The notes under the pieces were generated by a model that did no database searches, had not been told where the DNA came from, and saw only the letters and a list, made by a program, of their open reading frames with translations. The position numbers and the translations under genes were made by a program. From Bacteroides caecigallinarum (lineage in GTDB: Bacteria > Bacteroidota > Bacteroidia > Bacteroidales > Bacteroidaceae), in the NCBI RefSeq assembly GCF_021531075.1, contig NZ_JADYTJ010000014.1, positions 1 to 62,654 on the forward strand: a stretch of DNA of 62,654 nucleotides, written 5' to 3'. This document shows, one piece after another, positions 34,473 through 44,455 of the stretch. Numbering within the stretch: position 1 is the first letter of the stretch; every line of letters begins with the position of its first letter.

Positions 34473-35081
34473 ATGAAAACCACTGGAAAAACTATTATTA
34501 CATTATTAATTATAATGTTTACTTGCGGAATATCATATGCAGAAAACATTAATCGTCCAGAATCCGAAAATTACATCAACGGAGTTACAGCATTAAACAA
34601 TGGTGATATAGAAAATGCATATAAGTATCTGAATGCAGAAATAGAGAACAATCCTGACAACGGATATGCCCACTGCTATATGGCACTTATCTGCAATGCA
34701 TGCAACGATGTGGTACTGGCCATGCATGCTGCCAATTCCAGCATAGAGCTGATACCTGAAAATGACAGCGAGTATCGTTCATTTGCTTATTACACCAGAA
34801 GCATACTTTGGGGCAACGTAGGAAAATGGGAAAATGCCATCAACGATATTACAGAATCGATAGCAATCAATCCTAACGACGCAGAGAGCTATAAGACTAG
34901 AGCCGAAATGTATGTTAACACAAAAAACTACGAAGAAGCAATAGAAGATTTGAATCATGCACTCAGCATAAACAGCAACACTGATGTGACAGACTTAATG
35001 ATGAAACTTATAGAATCTGTTCCAACAGAAGAGCTTGCCAAAAAAGTAACAAATGTAATGGGACTTATGTCTCTCAAATAA
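34473..35081 (+). CDS. Exported tetratricopeptide-repeat protein
   Basis: This 202-residue protein starts with a Sec signal peptide (MKTTGKTIITLLIIMFTCGISYA, cut near 23), so it is periplasmic or surface exposed. Four or so TPR units follow: NYINGVTALNNGDIENAYKYL, AHCYMALICNACNDVVLAM, AYYTRSILWGNVGKWENAI and SYKTRAEMYVNTKNYEEAIEDL. TPRs bind other proteins; the partner is unknown. It is shorter than most Bacteroides TPR proteins and has no added enzymatic domain. Confidence 0.8.
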   Translation: MKTTGKTIITLLIIMFTCGISYAENINRPESENYINGVTALNNGDIENAYKYLNAEIENNPDNGYAHCYMALICNACNDVVLAMHAANSSIELIPENDSEYRSFAYYTRSILWGNVGKWENAINDITESIAINPNDAESYKTRAEMYVNTKNYEEAIEDLNHALSINSNTDVTDLMMKLIESVPTEELAKKVTNVMGLMSLK

Positions 35082-35122
35082 AGACATACACAGAAAACAG
35101 GAAGACATTATAAAGCCATACA

Positions 35123-35174
35123 GTGGCTGTTTACCGATTTTGAATGATATTCGGTAAACAGCCGCTCGTTTTTT
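35123..35174 (+). terminator. Terminator of the TPR protein gene
   Basis: GTGGCTGTTTACCGA pairs with TCGGTAAACAGCCGC (one G-T), followed by a T-run at 35169-35174. Confidence 0.85.
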
Positions 35175-35284
35175 CCAGACACACTGTCAGATGGTAAAAC
35201 AGATGAATACGTAAAGCCCCGATTTCACGAAAATAAAATAACATAATATAAACATTCATCAAAAAAAGTATGTAAATTTGCGGC

Positions 35285-36946
35285 ATGGAATGGTTTACAA
35301 ATTTATTTTTTGAGCATTCAGCCTTACAGGCTGTCATTATACTGTCACTTATCACAGCAATAGGACTTGGATTCGGGAAACTACATCTGTTTGGAGTTTC
35401 ACTGGGAGTGACATTCGTTTTTTTCATAGGAATTCTTGCAGGTCATCTTGGGTTCTCCATAGACCCACAGATGCTTATCTATGCAGAAAGTTTCGGACTT
35501 GTATTATTCGTTTACTCTCTCGGGCTTCAGGTAGGTCCGGGCTTTTTCAGTTCATTCCATAGAGGTGGATACAAATTGAATATGCTTGGACTGGGAGTAA
35601 TCCTGATTGGTAGTGCTATGGCTGTAATAATAAGTAAAACAGCATCAATACCACTGTCGGACATGGCAGGTATATTATGCGGAGCTACTACCAACACTCC
35701 GGCACTGGGAGCTGCACAGCAGACGCTGAAACAGCTGGGAGAACCTACAAGCGGAGCTGCTTTGAGCTGTGCCATTACATATCCCCTGGGAGTAGTGGGC
35801 GTAATACTGGCCATAGTTGTCCTGAAGAAACTGGTAGTAAAACCAAAAGATATGGAAAGCCATGAGCACGATGACACAAACCATACGTACATAGCCACTT
35901 TCCAGGTCCATAACCCAGCTATATTCAACAAAAGCATACAGGACATAGCCAAGCTCAGTTATCCCAAATTCGTTATCTCCAGGCTTTGGCGAGACGGAAA
36001 CGTGAGTATACCTACTTCTGAAAAAATCCTGAAAGAGAATGACAGAATTCTTGTTATCACTACAGAAAAAGATGCCCCTACCCTGACAATCCTGTTTGGA
36101 GAGCAGGAAAACAGAGACTGGAACAAGGATGATATAGACTGGAATGCTATAGACAGCCAACTTATTTCGAAACATGTAGTTATATCAAGACCTGAAATAA
36201 ACGGAAAGAAACTCGGAAGCCTGAGACTGAGAAATTCATATGGTATAAACATAAGCCGAGTGACACGAAGCGGAGTACAACTTCTTGCCACACCGGGACT
36301 CGTACTTCAATTGGGTGACAGGCTGACTGTAGTGGGTGAAGCTGCCGCAATACAGAATGTAGAGAAAGTTTTGGGCAATACTGTGAAAACGCTGAAGGAC
36401 CCGAATATGGCATCTATATTTATAGGTATAGTGTTAGGACTTATTATCGGAGCGATACCTATCAGCATCCCCGGAATAAGCTCGCCTGTAAAACTTGGAC
36501 TGGCCGGGGGACCTATAATAATAGGTATACTGATTGGTGCTTACGGTCCACGCCTTCACCTTGTGACTTATACCACACGAAGTGCAAACCTTATGCTAAG
36601 AGGTATCGGGCTGTCATTGTATCTGGCATGTCTGGGACTAGATGCCGGAGCACATTTCTTCGAAACCGTTATGCGTCCGGAAGGAGCGCTATGGATAGGT
36701 ATAGGATTTGCCATAACATTCATACCGGTGATAATTATGGCAATAGTGGCACTCCGTGTGTTCCATCTGGACTTTGGAAGCACTTGCGGAATGCTCTGCG
36801 GAAGTATGGCCAATCCTATGGCACTGAACTATGCCAATGACATTATTCCAAATGACAATCCGGCTGTAAGTTATGCCACTGTATATCCTCTAGGAATGTT
36901 TACCAGAGTGATAATGATACAAATCATACTTATGCTTTTTTTATAG
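35285..36946 (+). CDS. AspT/YidE-type putative transporter, second copy
   Basis: This 553-residue paralogue of the gene at 19353-21038 has the same plan: LFVYSLGLQVGPGFF and CGATTNTPALGAAQQ in the first membrane half, two RCK_C domains in the middle (DRILVIT and DRLTVVG) and GMLCGSMANPMALNY in the second half. The second motif differs from TTNPPALAY in the first copy, so substrates may differ. A TAAATTTG box ends 4 nt before the ATG (see findings). fbp follows after 32 nt and may be read from here. Confidence 0.86.
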   Translation: MEWFTNLFFEHSALQAVIILSLITAIGLGFGKLHLFGVSLGVTFVFFIGILAGHLGFSIDPQMLIYAESFGLVLFVYSLGLQVGPGFFSSFHRGGYKLNMLGLGVILIGSAMAVIISKTASIPLSDMAGILCGATTNTPALGAAQQTLKQLGEPTSGAALSCAITYPLGVVGVILAIVVLKKLVVKPKDMESHEHDDTNHTYIATFQVHNPAIFNKSIQDIAKLSYPKFVISRLWRDGNVSIPTSEKILKENDRILVITTEKDAPTLTILFGEQENRDWNKDDIDWNAIDSQLISKHVVISRPEINGKKLGSLRLRNSYGINISRVTRSGVQLLATPGLVLQLGDRLTVVGEAAAIQNVEKVLGNTVKTLKDPNMASIFIGIVLGLIIGAIPISIPGISSPVKLGLAGGPIIIGILIGAYGPRLHLVTYTTRSANLMLRGIGLSLYLACLGLDAGAHFFETVMRPEGALWIGIGFAITFIPVIIMAIVALRVFHLDFGSTCGMLCGSMANPMALNYANDIIPNDNPAVSYATVYPLGMFTRVIMIQIILMLFL

Positions 36947-36978
36947 AATAAACCAATCATAATATAAATCTGAAAGCC

Positions 36979-38970
36979 ATGACAGTAACAAACAAGGCAA
37001 AAATAGAGGAAATCAAAAACGATTTAAGATATCTGGAACTGCTGTCGCAAAGTTTCCCCACTATAGCTACAGCAAGTACCGAGATAATAAACCTCGAAGC
37101 TATATTAAACCTACCTAAGGGGACAGAGCATTTTCTGGCAGATCTTCATGGGGAATATGAAGCATTCAATCATGTACTCAGAAATGCATCGGGCGCAATA
37201 AAAAGAAAAGTGAACGAAATATTCGGCAACACGCTCAGGGAAGCCGAGAAGAAAGAACTGTGTACACTTATATACTATCCTGAACAAAAGCTAATACGCG
37301 TAAAAGAAACAGAAGATGACATGAACGACTGGTACGTGATTACACTGAACCAACTGGTAAGTGTATGCCAGAATGTGTCATCCAAATACACCCGCTCGAA
37401 GGTAAGAAAAGCATTGCCAGAAGAGTTCTCTTACATAATACAGGAACTTCTGCACGAAAGCAGCACTACCCAGAACAAACAGGCATACATAAACGTAATC
37501 ATCAGCACAATAATAGACACAGACAGAGCCGATGACTTTATTATAGCATTGTGCAACCTGATACAGCGACTGACAATTGACTCACTCCACATTCTTGGCG
37601 ATATATTCGACAGAGGACCAGGCCCTCACATCATAATGGACACTTTGTGCAATTATCACAATTTCGACATTCAGTGGGGAAACCATGATATACTCTGGAT
37701 GGGAGCTGCTGCCGGAAACAAATGCAGTATAGCCAACGTTCTGCGACTGGCCATGAGATACGGAAACCTGCCTGCACTGGAAGACGGATACGGTATAAAC
37801 CTGTTGCCGCTTGCCACATTTGCAATGGAAACATATGCCGACGACCCGTGCACTCAGTTCTATCCCAAGGAATATGACGTTCAGTACAGCGACAAGACAT
37901 TACGTATGATAGCCCAGATGCACAAGGCCATAAGCATCATACAGTTCAAGCTGGAAGCTGAAATAATAAAGAGAAGACCGGAATTCAAGATGGAGGACAG
38001 ACTTCTGCTTCACCATATTGACTTCGACAAGAAAGTCCTCAGACTGGAAGACAAGGAATACGAAATGAGAGACTGCATCATGCCTACTGTAAATCCTGAA
38101 GATCCGTACAGACTGACAGATGAGGAAGCGGATGTAGTGAATAAGCTGTACGATTCTTTTACACGAAGCGAGAAACTGCGCAAACACATGAAATGCCTGT
38201 TCAGATACGGATGCATGTACAATGTATGCAATTCCAATCTCCTATTTCATGCATCAATGCCGCTAAATGAGGACGGAAGCCTAAAGGAGGTAAGTATAGG
38301 CGAGAGAAAATATAAAGGAAAGGAACTGCTAAACAAAGTGGGACAGTTGATACGTACAGCCTATTTTGCCGATAACGACAATGAAGAAAAGGATTTTGCT
38401 CTGGACTACGTGTGGTACTTATGGTGCGGAAAAGACTCTCCTGCCTTCGACAAGAGCAAAATGGCAACATTCGAAAGATATTTCCTTACAGACAAATCGA
38501 CACACAAGGAGATAAAGGGATTCTACTATTCGAAAAGAGACGACGAGACTGTGTGCGACATGATTCTGGATGAATTCAATGTTACGGGCGAACACCGTCA
38601 TATAATAAACGGACACGTACCGGTAAAGGCCGTACAGGGAGAAAAACCAATAAAGGCCAACGGCAAACTTATGGTTATAGACGGAGGTTTCTCGAAAGCA
38701 TACCAGCCGGAAACAGGAATAGCAGGATATACCCTGGTATATCACTCACGCGGATTCCAGCTTGTACAGCACGAGCCGTTCACTTCTACACAAAGAGCCA
38801 TAGAAGAGGGAAATGACATCAAATCGACAACACAGATTGTGGAGTTAAGCACAAAACGTGTAATGGTGAAGGATACAGACAAAGGCGAAGAGCTGAAAAT
38901 ACAGATTGAGGATCTCAAGAAATTGCTTTTTGCATACAGAACAGGCATACTGAAGGAAAGAGCCATTTAA
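36979..38970 (+). CDS. fbp: Fructose-1,6-bisphosphatase, class III
   Basis: This 663-residue gluconeogenic phosphatase belongs to the large class III type found in Firmicutes and Bacteroidetes. The calcineurin-like metal site is visible: LADLHGEYEAF (about 53-63), HILGDIFDRGPG (about 198-209) and WGNHDILWMGAAAG, with later histidines in INGHVPVKAVQGEKP. The long middle part is normal for the class. It makes fructose 6-phosphate and lies 32 nt after the second AspT-type gene. Confidence 0.95.
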   Translation: MTVTNKAKIEEIKNDLRYLELLSQSFPTIATASTEIINLEAILNLPKGTEHFLADLHGEYEAFNHVLRNASGAIKRKVNEIFGNTLREAEKKELCTLIYYPEQKLIRVKETEDDMNDWYVITLNQLVSVCQNVSSKYTRSKVRKALPEEFSYIIQELLHESSTTQNKQAYINVIISTIIDTDRADDFIIALCNLIQRLTIDSLHILGDIFDRGPGPHIIMDTLCNYHNFDIQWGNHDILWMGAAAGNKCSIANVLRLAMRYGNLPALEDGYGINLLPLATFAMETYADDPCTQFYPKEYDVQYSDKTLRMIAQMHKAISIIQFKLEAEIIKRRPEFKMEDRLLLHHIDFDKKVLRLEDKEYEMRDCIMPTVNPEDPYRLTDEEADVVNKLYDSFTRSEKLRKHMKCLFRYGCMYNVCNSNLLFHASMPLNEDGSLKEVSIGERKYKGKELLNKVGQLIRTAYFADNDNEEKDFALDYVWYLWCGKDSPAFDKSKMATFERYFLTDKSTHKEIKGFYYSKRDDETVCDMILDEFNVTGEHRHIINGHVPVKAVQGEKPIKANGKLMVIDGGFSKAYQPETGIAGYTLVYHSRGFQLVQHEPFTSTQRAIEEGNDIKSTTQIVELSTKRVMVKDTDKGEELKIQIEDLKKLLFAYRTGILKERAI

Positions 38971-38986
38971 TGCAAAAAAACGACAG

Positions 38987-39052
38987 GTCATTTATAAGAA
39001 AAACGCTTTGACGTTTCGGTTGAAACGTCAAAGCGTTTTTCTTATAAATGAC
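38987..39052. terminator. Perfect 31-bp-stem bidirectional terminator between fbp and panD
   Basis: Arms 38987-39017 and 39022-39052 are exact reverse complements around the 4-nt loop GGTT. The inner part, with AAAAACGCTTTGACGTTTC and its complement, gives T-runs in both directions for the convergent genes. Confidence 0.85.
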
Positions 39053-39065
39053 AATACCGTATAAA

Positions 39066-39416
39066 TCAAACCAACTTGTTGGTACATGAATCAGGGAAAA
39101 TAACCGAAGGCTTAAAAGTCTTGGCTTCCTCAAAATCCATCAGAGCATAAGAGATTATAATCACTATATCCCCTACCTGTACCTTACGTGCTGCCGCTCC
39201 ATTAAGGCAGATACATCCGGAGCCACGTTCACCCTTAATCACATAAGTCTCGAATCTTTCACCGTTATTGTTGTCCACAATATGTACCTTCTCACCAGGA
39301 ATAATGTTCGCTGCATCCAGCAAATCCTCGTCAATGGTAATGCTTCCCACATAGTTAAGATTAGACTGGGTAACTGTAACACGGTGTATCTTCGACTTCA
39401 ATACTTCTATCATCAT
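39066..39416 (-). CDS. panD: Aspartate 1-decarboxylase
   Basis: PanD, 116 residues, makes beta-alanine for pantothenate. It is a pro-enzyme that cuts itself at G24-S25 (YVGSITID) to form the pyruvoyl group. HRVTVTQ and [22 protein letters not shown] are typical. It follows panC by 13 nt, making a two-gene pathway operon. Confidence 0.95.
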   Translation of the reverse strand: MMIEVLKSKIHRVTVTQSNLNYVGSITIDEDLLDAANIIPGEKVHIVDNNNGERFETYVIKGERGSGCICLNGAAARKVQVGDIVIIISYALMDFEEAKTFKPSVIFPDSCTNKLV

Positions 39417-39429
39417 ATATTTTACGGGT

Positions 39430-40275
39430 TTATTCTTTATATTTTATATTATCTATCAATCTGACTTCGCCGCAGAACACAGTAATACATCCTACAATAT
39501 AACTGCTTTCCTCCCACTCTGAAACTGTCTGAAGAGTGTTTCCGTCGACTATTTCAAAATACTCCAACTGCAATCCTTCAGACTCGGCTATTCTGTTTTC
39601 CACATACAGTTTTGTCTCCTGCAGAGTATGTTTTTTTGCAAACTCCAAACTGTCGAAAAGGGTTTTCGAAATCTGAAGAGCCTGCGCTCTCTGTTCGGCA
39701 GACAGACGTGCATTTCTGCTGCTCAAAGCCAGTCCGTCGGCCTCACGAACGATAGGACATCCCACTATTTCAAGGTTGAAAGGATATTTACGCACCATCT
39801 CGCGTATAATGGCAAGCTGCTGGAAATCCTTCTCGCCGAAATAAGCTCTGTCCGGTTCTACTATAAGAAAAAGTTTGCTGACTATCTGACACACACCATT
39901 GAAGTGTCCCGGACGATACTTACCTTCCATAACAGTGTCAAGCGGAGCATAACTGAACTGACGCGTATCAGGTTCCGGATAAATTTCTTCTACCGAAGGA
40001 GCAAAAACAAATGCCGCACCATGCTTTTCAAGCAATTCACAGTCGGCTTCCAGAGTTCGCGGATATTTCAACAAATCGTTTTTGTCATTAAACTGTGTAG
40101 GATTGACGAAATCGCTTACCACCACAACATCGTTCTCGCTCACAGCACGCTTCACCAAAGAGGCATGCCCTTCGTGCAAAGCACCCATAGTAGGTACCAA
40201 CCCTATTGACTTTCCTTGCTTACGAACTGCCTGCAACTCATTGCGCAGTTCACTGATTGTCTGAATTAACTTCAT
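39430..40275 (-). CDS. panC: Pantothenate synthetase
   Basis: PanC, 281 residues, joins pantoate and beta-alanine with ATP. It shows [10 protein letters not shown] (28-37), [25 protein letters not shown] and the GLALSSRN loop, the class I synthetase-like ATP site. It is cotranscribed with panD, which supplies one substrate. Confidence 0.96.
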   Translation of the reverse strand: MKLIQTISELRNELQAVRKQGKSIGLVPTMGALHEGHASLVKRAVSENDVVVVSDFVNPTQFNDKNDLLKYPRTLEADCELLEKHGAAFVFAPSVEEIYPEPDTRQFSYAPLDTVMEGKYRPGHFNGVCQIVSKLFLIVEPDRAYFGEKDFQQLAIIREMVRKYPFNLEIVGCPIVREADGLALSSRNARLSAEQRAQALQISKTLFDSLEFAKKHTLQETKLYVENRIAESEGLQLEYFEIVDGNTLQTVSEWEESSYIVGCITVFCGEVRLIDNIKYKE

Positions 40276-40528
40276 TTCTTTTTTATAGTTTATACTATTC
40301 TTCTATATTAAGTCTATATACAGAGCTATTATATAGTTCCCGAAATCCGGTGCAAAGTAAACCATTATTTATCATATAATGAAAGATAAACCTAAAAAAG
40401 TGTATTCTCGGGATGCATTAAGCCCAAAAAAGATTTACAGAACAGGTTATTTATGGTAAAACCCACACCTATTAACATACTATAAGGATTTATTTGAAAC
40501 TGCATTTTCATATCTGCCCATTTTTTTG

Positions 40529-40536
40529 TACCTTTG
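40529..40536 (+). promoter_or_regulatory. Promoter of the glycogen synthase-like gene
   Basis: TACCTTTG fits the -7 consensus 29 nt before the ATG at 40566. It lies inside the longer open frame (from a TTG at 40494) and so supports the later start. The -33 box is weak. Confidence 0.5.
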
Positions 40537-40565
40537 CAGAACATTTTGAGCATATAAATAATAAC

Positions 40566-41387
40566 ATGAGCGCTAAGAAAGTTTTATTCATTACACAAGA
40601 AATTACTCCTTACGTGCCGGAAAGCGAACTTTCGCTTATCGGACAGAACCTTCCACAGGCAATCCAGGATAAAGGTCGTGAAATACGAACATTCATGCCT
40701 AAGTGGGGTATTATAAACGAACGTAGAAATCAGTTGCACGAAGTAATCCGCCTGTCTGGAATGAACTTGATAATTGATGATACAGACCATCCGCTTATCA
40801 TCAAAGTAGCTTCTGTACAAGCTGCACGCCGACAGATATATTTCATTGATAACGACGATTATTTCCAGCACAGACTAATGACTACTGACGAAAACGGAAA
40901 TGAATACGAGGACAATGGAGAAAGAGCTATATTTTATGCAAGAGGTGTACTGGAGACGGTGAAAAAATTACGCTGGTGTCCTGACGTAATACACTGTCAT
41001 GGTTGGATGAGTGCAGTAGTGCCATTGTATATCAAAAAGGCATATTGCGACGAGCCTTCATTCCGCGACTCGAAAGTTGTATTCTCTATATACGACGATG
41101 GCTTCAAATCAAATCTGGTGGAAAATTTCAACGAACTGTTGAAGTTTAAGGACATTACATCAGACGACCTGAAAATGATAAACAAACCTATAACATACAA
41201 TGAACTGTGCAAACTTGCAATATCATACTCCGACGGTGTAATACAGAATGGCGAAAACGTAAGCCAGGAACTATTGGATTATGCAAGAAGCCTTAATATT
41301 CCTGTGGTAGAGAACCAGCAAGGATTCGAAGCTTATGCCGAGGCATGCAATTCACTATATGACAAGGTTTTGGAAGATAACGAATAA
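40566..41387 (+). CDS. Glycogen/starch synthase N-terminal domain protein (GT5-like, short)
   Basis: This 273-residue protein covers only the N-terminal Rossmann half of GT5 glycogen synthases: KVLFITQEITPYVPESELSLIGQNLPQAIQDKG, ARGVLETVKKLRWCPDVIHCHGWMSAVVPLYIK and FSIYDDGFKSN. The C-terminal half that binds ADP-glucose is absent and the frame closes cleanly. Short proteins of this kind beside panC seem usual in Bacteroides, so it is unlikely to be a recent truncation. It may be a regulator or partner of the full GT4 enzyme at 44456-45724. Confidence 0.8.
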   Translation: MSAKKVLFITQEITPYVPESELSLIGQNLPQAIQDKGREIRTFMPKWGIINERRNQLHEVIRLSGMNLIIDDTDHPLIIKVASVQAARRQIYFIDNDDYFQHRLMTTDENGNEYEDNGERAIFYARGVLETVKKLRWCPDVIHCHGWMSAVVPLYIKKAYCDEPSFRDSKVVFSIYDDGFKSNLVENFNELLKFKDITSDDLKMINKPITYNELCKLAISYSDGVIQNGENVSQELLDYARSLNIPVVENQQGFEAYAEACNSLYDKVLEDNE

Positions 41388-41461
41388 TAAACCACGACAA
41401 ATCAATGTAGAATAGCCAGAACTACATTGATTTGTTTTTATAAACCATATATTTTTATAGT

Positions 41462-42847
41462 ATGAAATTCAAGTTATTGGCTGCCATAACTATTGCAGCA
41501 GCACTCTATAGTTGCGACGATTCAACATCCGGTATTGGAGATTTCGTTTCAAACGTGGACAAAATCGAAGCATTCTCCAAAACTTATAAGGTTTCGTCTA
41601 AAACGTTCAAACTCGACAAGGTGTATTCGCGTACAAACAGAGCATATCTTGGAAAATACACCGATCCTGACTTTGGAGAGTTTTCGGCAAACTTCATAAC
41701 TCAAATAAACTGCCCTGAAGGATTTGAACTTCCGGAAAAACTGAAAGAAATAACAGGCGCATCACTTGAACTATACTATACAGGATATTATGGCGACTCA
41801 CTGGCTACTCTTACTGTACAGGTGGACGAACTGGACAAAGTAATCAATGATGAGGATACAGAGTTGTACTACACAAATTTCACTCCTGAAAATTATTACA
41901 ATGAAAATACAGACTGTATAGCACAAAAATCGTATGCTGCAGTAGATAAGTCTGTAAGCGATTCATTAAGGAATACAAGCGGATATTATCCTAACATAAA
42001 AATAAACTTGGGAAAGGAGTTTAGCCAAAAAATTGAGAACTTATACAGAAGCAATCCTGAGTATTTCAAAGATGCATATTCATTTATTAACAATGTATTG
42101 AGTGGTTTCTATGTCCATACCACACAAGGAGATGGTTCAATAGTATATATTCAGGACATTTGGCTAAGGCTGAACATGGACTATTACACCAAAAGACAAA
42201 CAACAGGAGAGATAGACTCACTTGTGCATGGCAATACGATACTGGCTGCCAGCAAGGAGGTATTGATGTCGACAAACCTTAATAATAAAGACTATAACTC
42301 TCAAGGTTTGAATACCCTGGTTGAAGAGACAGAACACACATATCTGAAAACTCCGGCTGGATTATGTACTGAAATAGAATTGCCGATAGACGAGATTTTT
42401 GATGCACACCAAAATGACACATTGAATTCTGTTACGTTATCGATTAAAAAATATCGATATGCAGGGCATGAAAACAAAAGTGAATACCAGATGGGAATAC
42501 CTCAGAATGTTTTAATGATGAGAAAAGGTGAGTTGAATGACTTTTTTGAAAAAAACAAGACATACGACAATAAGACATCTTTTCTGGGTACATACGACAG
42601 TAGCACAAACTCATACACATTCTCTAAGCTTAACCGCCTTATAAGCCATATTTTCACTGAAATAAGAAATAAAGAGAATGACACAGATGATAGAGATAAG
42701 GTTGTTCTTATCCCTGTAACAACAGAAACAGACACTGAAGGTAATGTTATTGGATTGTCACACGATATGGAGGTTAATGCAGCAAGACTGTTTGGAGGAG
42801 AGGATGGAGAAGAACTTAATATCGAGGTAATATACACTAGACCATAA
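41462..42847 (+). CDS. DUF4270 domain lipoprotein
   Basis: This 461-residue protein has a lipoprotein signal peptide (MKFKLLAAITIAAALYSC, lipobox LYSC with C18) followed by DDSTSGIGD. The body matches the DUF4270 family (KTYKVSSKTFKLDKVYSR, YLGKYTDPDFGEFSANFITQI, LKTPAGLCTEIELPIDE). It is expected on the outer membrane. The function is unknown. It follows the glycogen synthase-like gene by 74 nt. Confidence 0.85.
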   Translation: MKFKLLAAITIAAALYSCDDSTSGIGDFVSNVDKIEAFSKTYKVSSKTFKLDKVYSRTNRAYLGKYTDPDFGEFSANFITQINCPEGFELPEKLKEITGASLELYYTGYYGDSLATLTVQVDELDKVINDEDTELYYTNFTPENYYNENTDCIAQKSYAAVDKSVSDSLRNTSGYYPNIKINLGKEFSQKIENLYRSNPEYFKDAYSFINNVLSGFYVHTTQGDGSIVYIQDIWLRLNMDYYTKRQTTGEIDSLVHGNTILAASKEVLMSTNLNNKDYNSQGLNTLVEETEHTYLKTPAGLCTEIELPIDEIFDAHQNDTLNSVTLSIKKYRYAGHENKSEYQMGIPQNVLMMRKGELNDFFEKNKTYDNKTSFLGTYDSSTNSYTFSKLNRLISHIFTEIRNKENDTDDRDKVVLIPVTTETDTEGNVIGLSHDMEVNAARLFGGEDGEELNIEVIYTRP

Positions 42848-42872
42848 ACGGCTAGTTGCCCCCAATAATCAA

Positions 42873-42917
42873 AGAGCATACGGTAAAGGATTCTGACTAT
42901 ACTGTATGCTCTTTTTG
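42873..42917 (+). terminator. Terminator of the DUF4270 gene
   Basis: AGAGCATAC pairs with GTATGCTCT (42904-42912) and TTTTT follows. Confidence 0.75.
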
Positions 42918-42966
42918 TTTTATATTATGTTAAGCCTGGATTTGCAAATAAGAATAAGCAAAAAAA

Positions 42967-43001
42967 TAAGCCATATCAAGATGAAGTAATGATATGGCTT
43001 A
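42967..43001 (-). terminator. Terminator of the glycogen operon
   Basis: TAAGCCATATCA and TGATATGGCTTA form a perfect 12-bp stem; seven T residues follow on the minus strand, 25 nt after the GH57 stop. Confidence 0.8.
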
Positions 43002-43025
43002 CTGGTTGGTTGAGTTCAAAGTATT

Positions 43026-44435
43026 TTAATCTTCACTCTTTTCAGACGATTTCTTTGTAGCGGTTGTCTTTGTAGTTTTCTTGGCTGTTGTGGAAGCTGT
43101 TTTCTTTGGTGCAGGTTTTGCTTCTTTAGCTAATTTTTTCTCTGCATCAGCCAATTTCTTTTGTAACTTGCTAACTTCTGCATTCAACTGTACAAGTTCT
43201 GCTCCCTGATTCTTGATGGTAGTAAGCAAAGAGCCTAACTCTTCGTTTTCCATATCAACCGGATAAAGTGAATTTACACGTTTGATAAAGTCTCCCAAAA
43301 TATTCATGTAGTTTGTAAATGCATCGAATGGAGAATCGTATATACCTCTGTTGAAAGCAACACCTGTTTCCTTAGTTGTCATAAAACGGAAGTTGTTACT
43401 TGCCTGAAGATAATCCCAGTCTTGCTTAATTCTCTTGTCATCACAAAGATAAACACGTTCTGCTACACTATAAAGCTTGTTGAATGCCTCACGCTGCATA
43501 ACATTTCCCAACCAAGGGCTGATATCTCTTTCTTCGTCTACCCAAGACATAGGATAAGGAACATCCATTCCATCAACAGATTTCAGTTTAGTCACGATTT
43601 CTGTAGGAGTAGAGAAAGTTATGCCTTTCTGTTTGGCACAAACAGGAAGAGCCTTTATAAAGTCAAGAATATTCGATGATAATGGCTGGAAATATCCAAG
43701 AGCAGACAATTCCATAAATATATTAATCACTTGCTCGCTTTCAGGCATAGAGTCAATCCAACCGATATATTTATCTGCAAACAAAGGATATTCACTCCAA
43801 TCGCTATTTGAGAAACGTAAGCTGATATCGTCAGAAAGCTTAAAGTCTCTCATCAGAAGTTTCAGATTAGGGTTCTCTACACAATGATACAGATAGTGAG
43901 GACTCTTCCATCCTAGTACATGTTTTGCTCCTTCAATAAGCATTCCTTTGAAACCCATATTGGCTACCATACCGCCAATTTCATTATTGTAGATCAAACT
44001 TGAGTTACGGAATACTTTTGGTTCCTGGCCAAAATAATCCTTTATTTTCTTGCGCATACGGCCAACTTCTTCTTTGAAGCAGTCCTCGTTAGCTAATGAA
44101 GAAAGTCCATGTGAATAAGGTTCGCACAAGAACTCACAGCATCCTGTATTATTTAATTCGTGCAACAGTTCTATAACAGCCGGTGCATATATTTCCAATT
44201 GTTCAAGTGCAACACCTGAAATAGAAAGAGCCACCTTGAATGCTCCTTCATTCTCTTTTGCCATCTGGATAAGAGTATTCAAAGCCGGAATATAAGAGCG
44301 TTCTGCTATCTCGTTAATACCCTGCTCGTTGGCAAAATCATCATAATAATAATGGTCTGAGCCTATTTCAAAGAAACGGTAACGTTTCAAATGTATTATT
44401 TGATGAATCTCAAAATATAAACAGATTGTTTTCAT
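43026..44435 (-). CDS. GH57 glycoside hydrolase with coiled-coil and Lys/Thr/Ala-rich tail
   Basis: This 469-residue enzyme is of the GH57 alpha-amylase/4-alpha-glucanotransferase family: FEIHQIIHLKRYRFF at the start, the EFLCEPYSHGLSSL block, RNSSLIYNNEIGGMV, and GMLIEGAKHVLGWKSPHYLYH. It probably acts on glycogen or maltodextrin in the cytosol, since no signal peptide is seen. After about residue 400 comes a coiled coil (LNAEVSKLQKKLADAEKKLAKE) and a 35-residue tail of K, T, A and S. It is the last gene of the operon, 20 nt after the GT4 gene. Confidence 0.88.
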   Translation of the reverse strand: MKTICLYFEIHQIIHLKRYRFFEIGSDHYYYDDFANEQGINEIAERSYIPALNTLIQMAKENEGAFKVALSISGVALEQLEIYAPAVIELLHELNNTGCCEFLCEPYSHGLSSLANEDCFKEEVGRMRKKIKDYFGQEPKVFRNSSLIYNNEIGGMVANMGFKGMLIEGAKHVLGWKSPHYLYHCVENPNLKLLMRDFKLSDDISLRFSNSDWSEYPLFADKYIGWIDSMPESEQVINIFMELSALGYFQPLSSNILDFIKALPVCAKQKGITFSTPTEIVTKLKSVDGMDVPYPMSWVDEERDISPWLGNVMQREAFNKLYSVAERVYLCDDKRIKQDWDYLQASNNFRFMTTKETGVAFNRGIYDSPFDAFTNYMNILGDFIKRVNSLYPVDMENEELGSLLTTIKNQGAELVQLNAEVSKLQKKLADAEKKLAKEAKPAPKKTASTTAKKTTKTTATKKSSEKSED

Positions 44436-44455
44436 ATCAACTTAAGACTAATATT

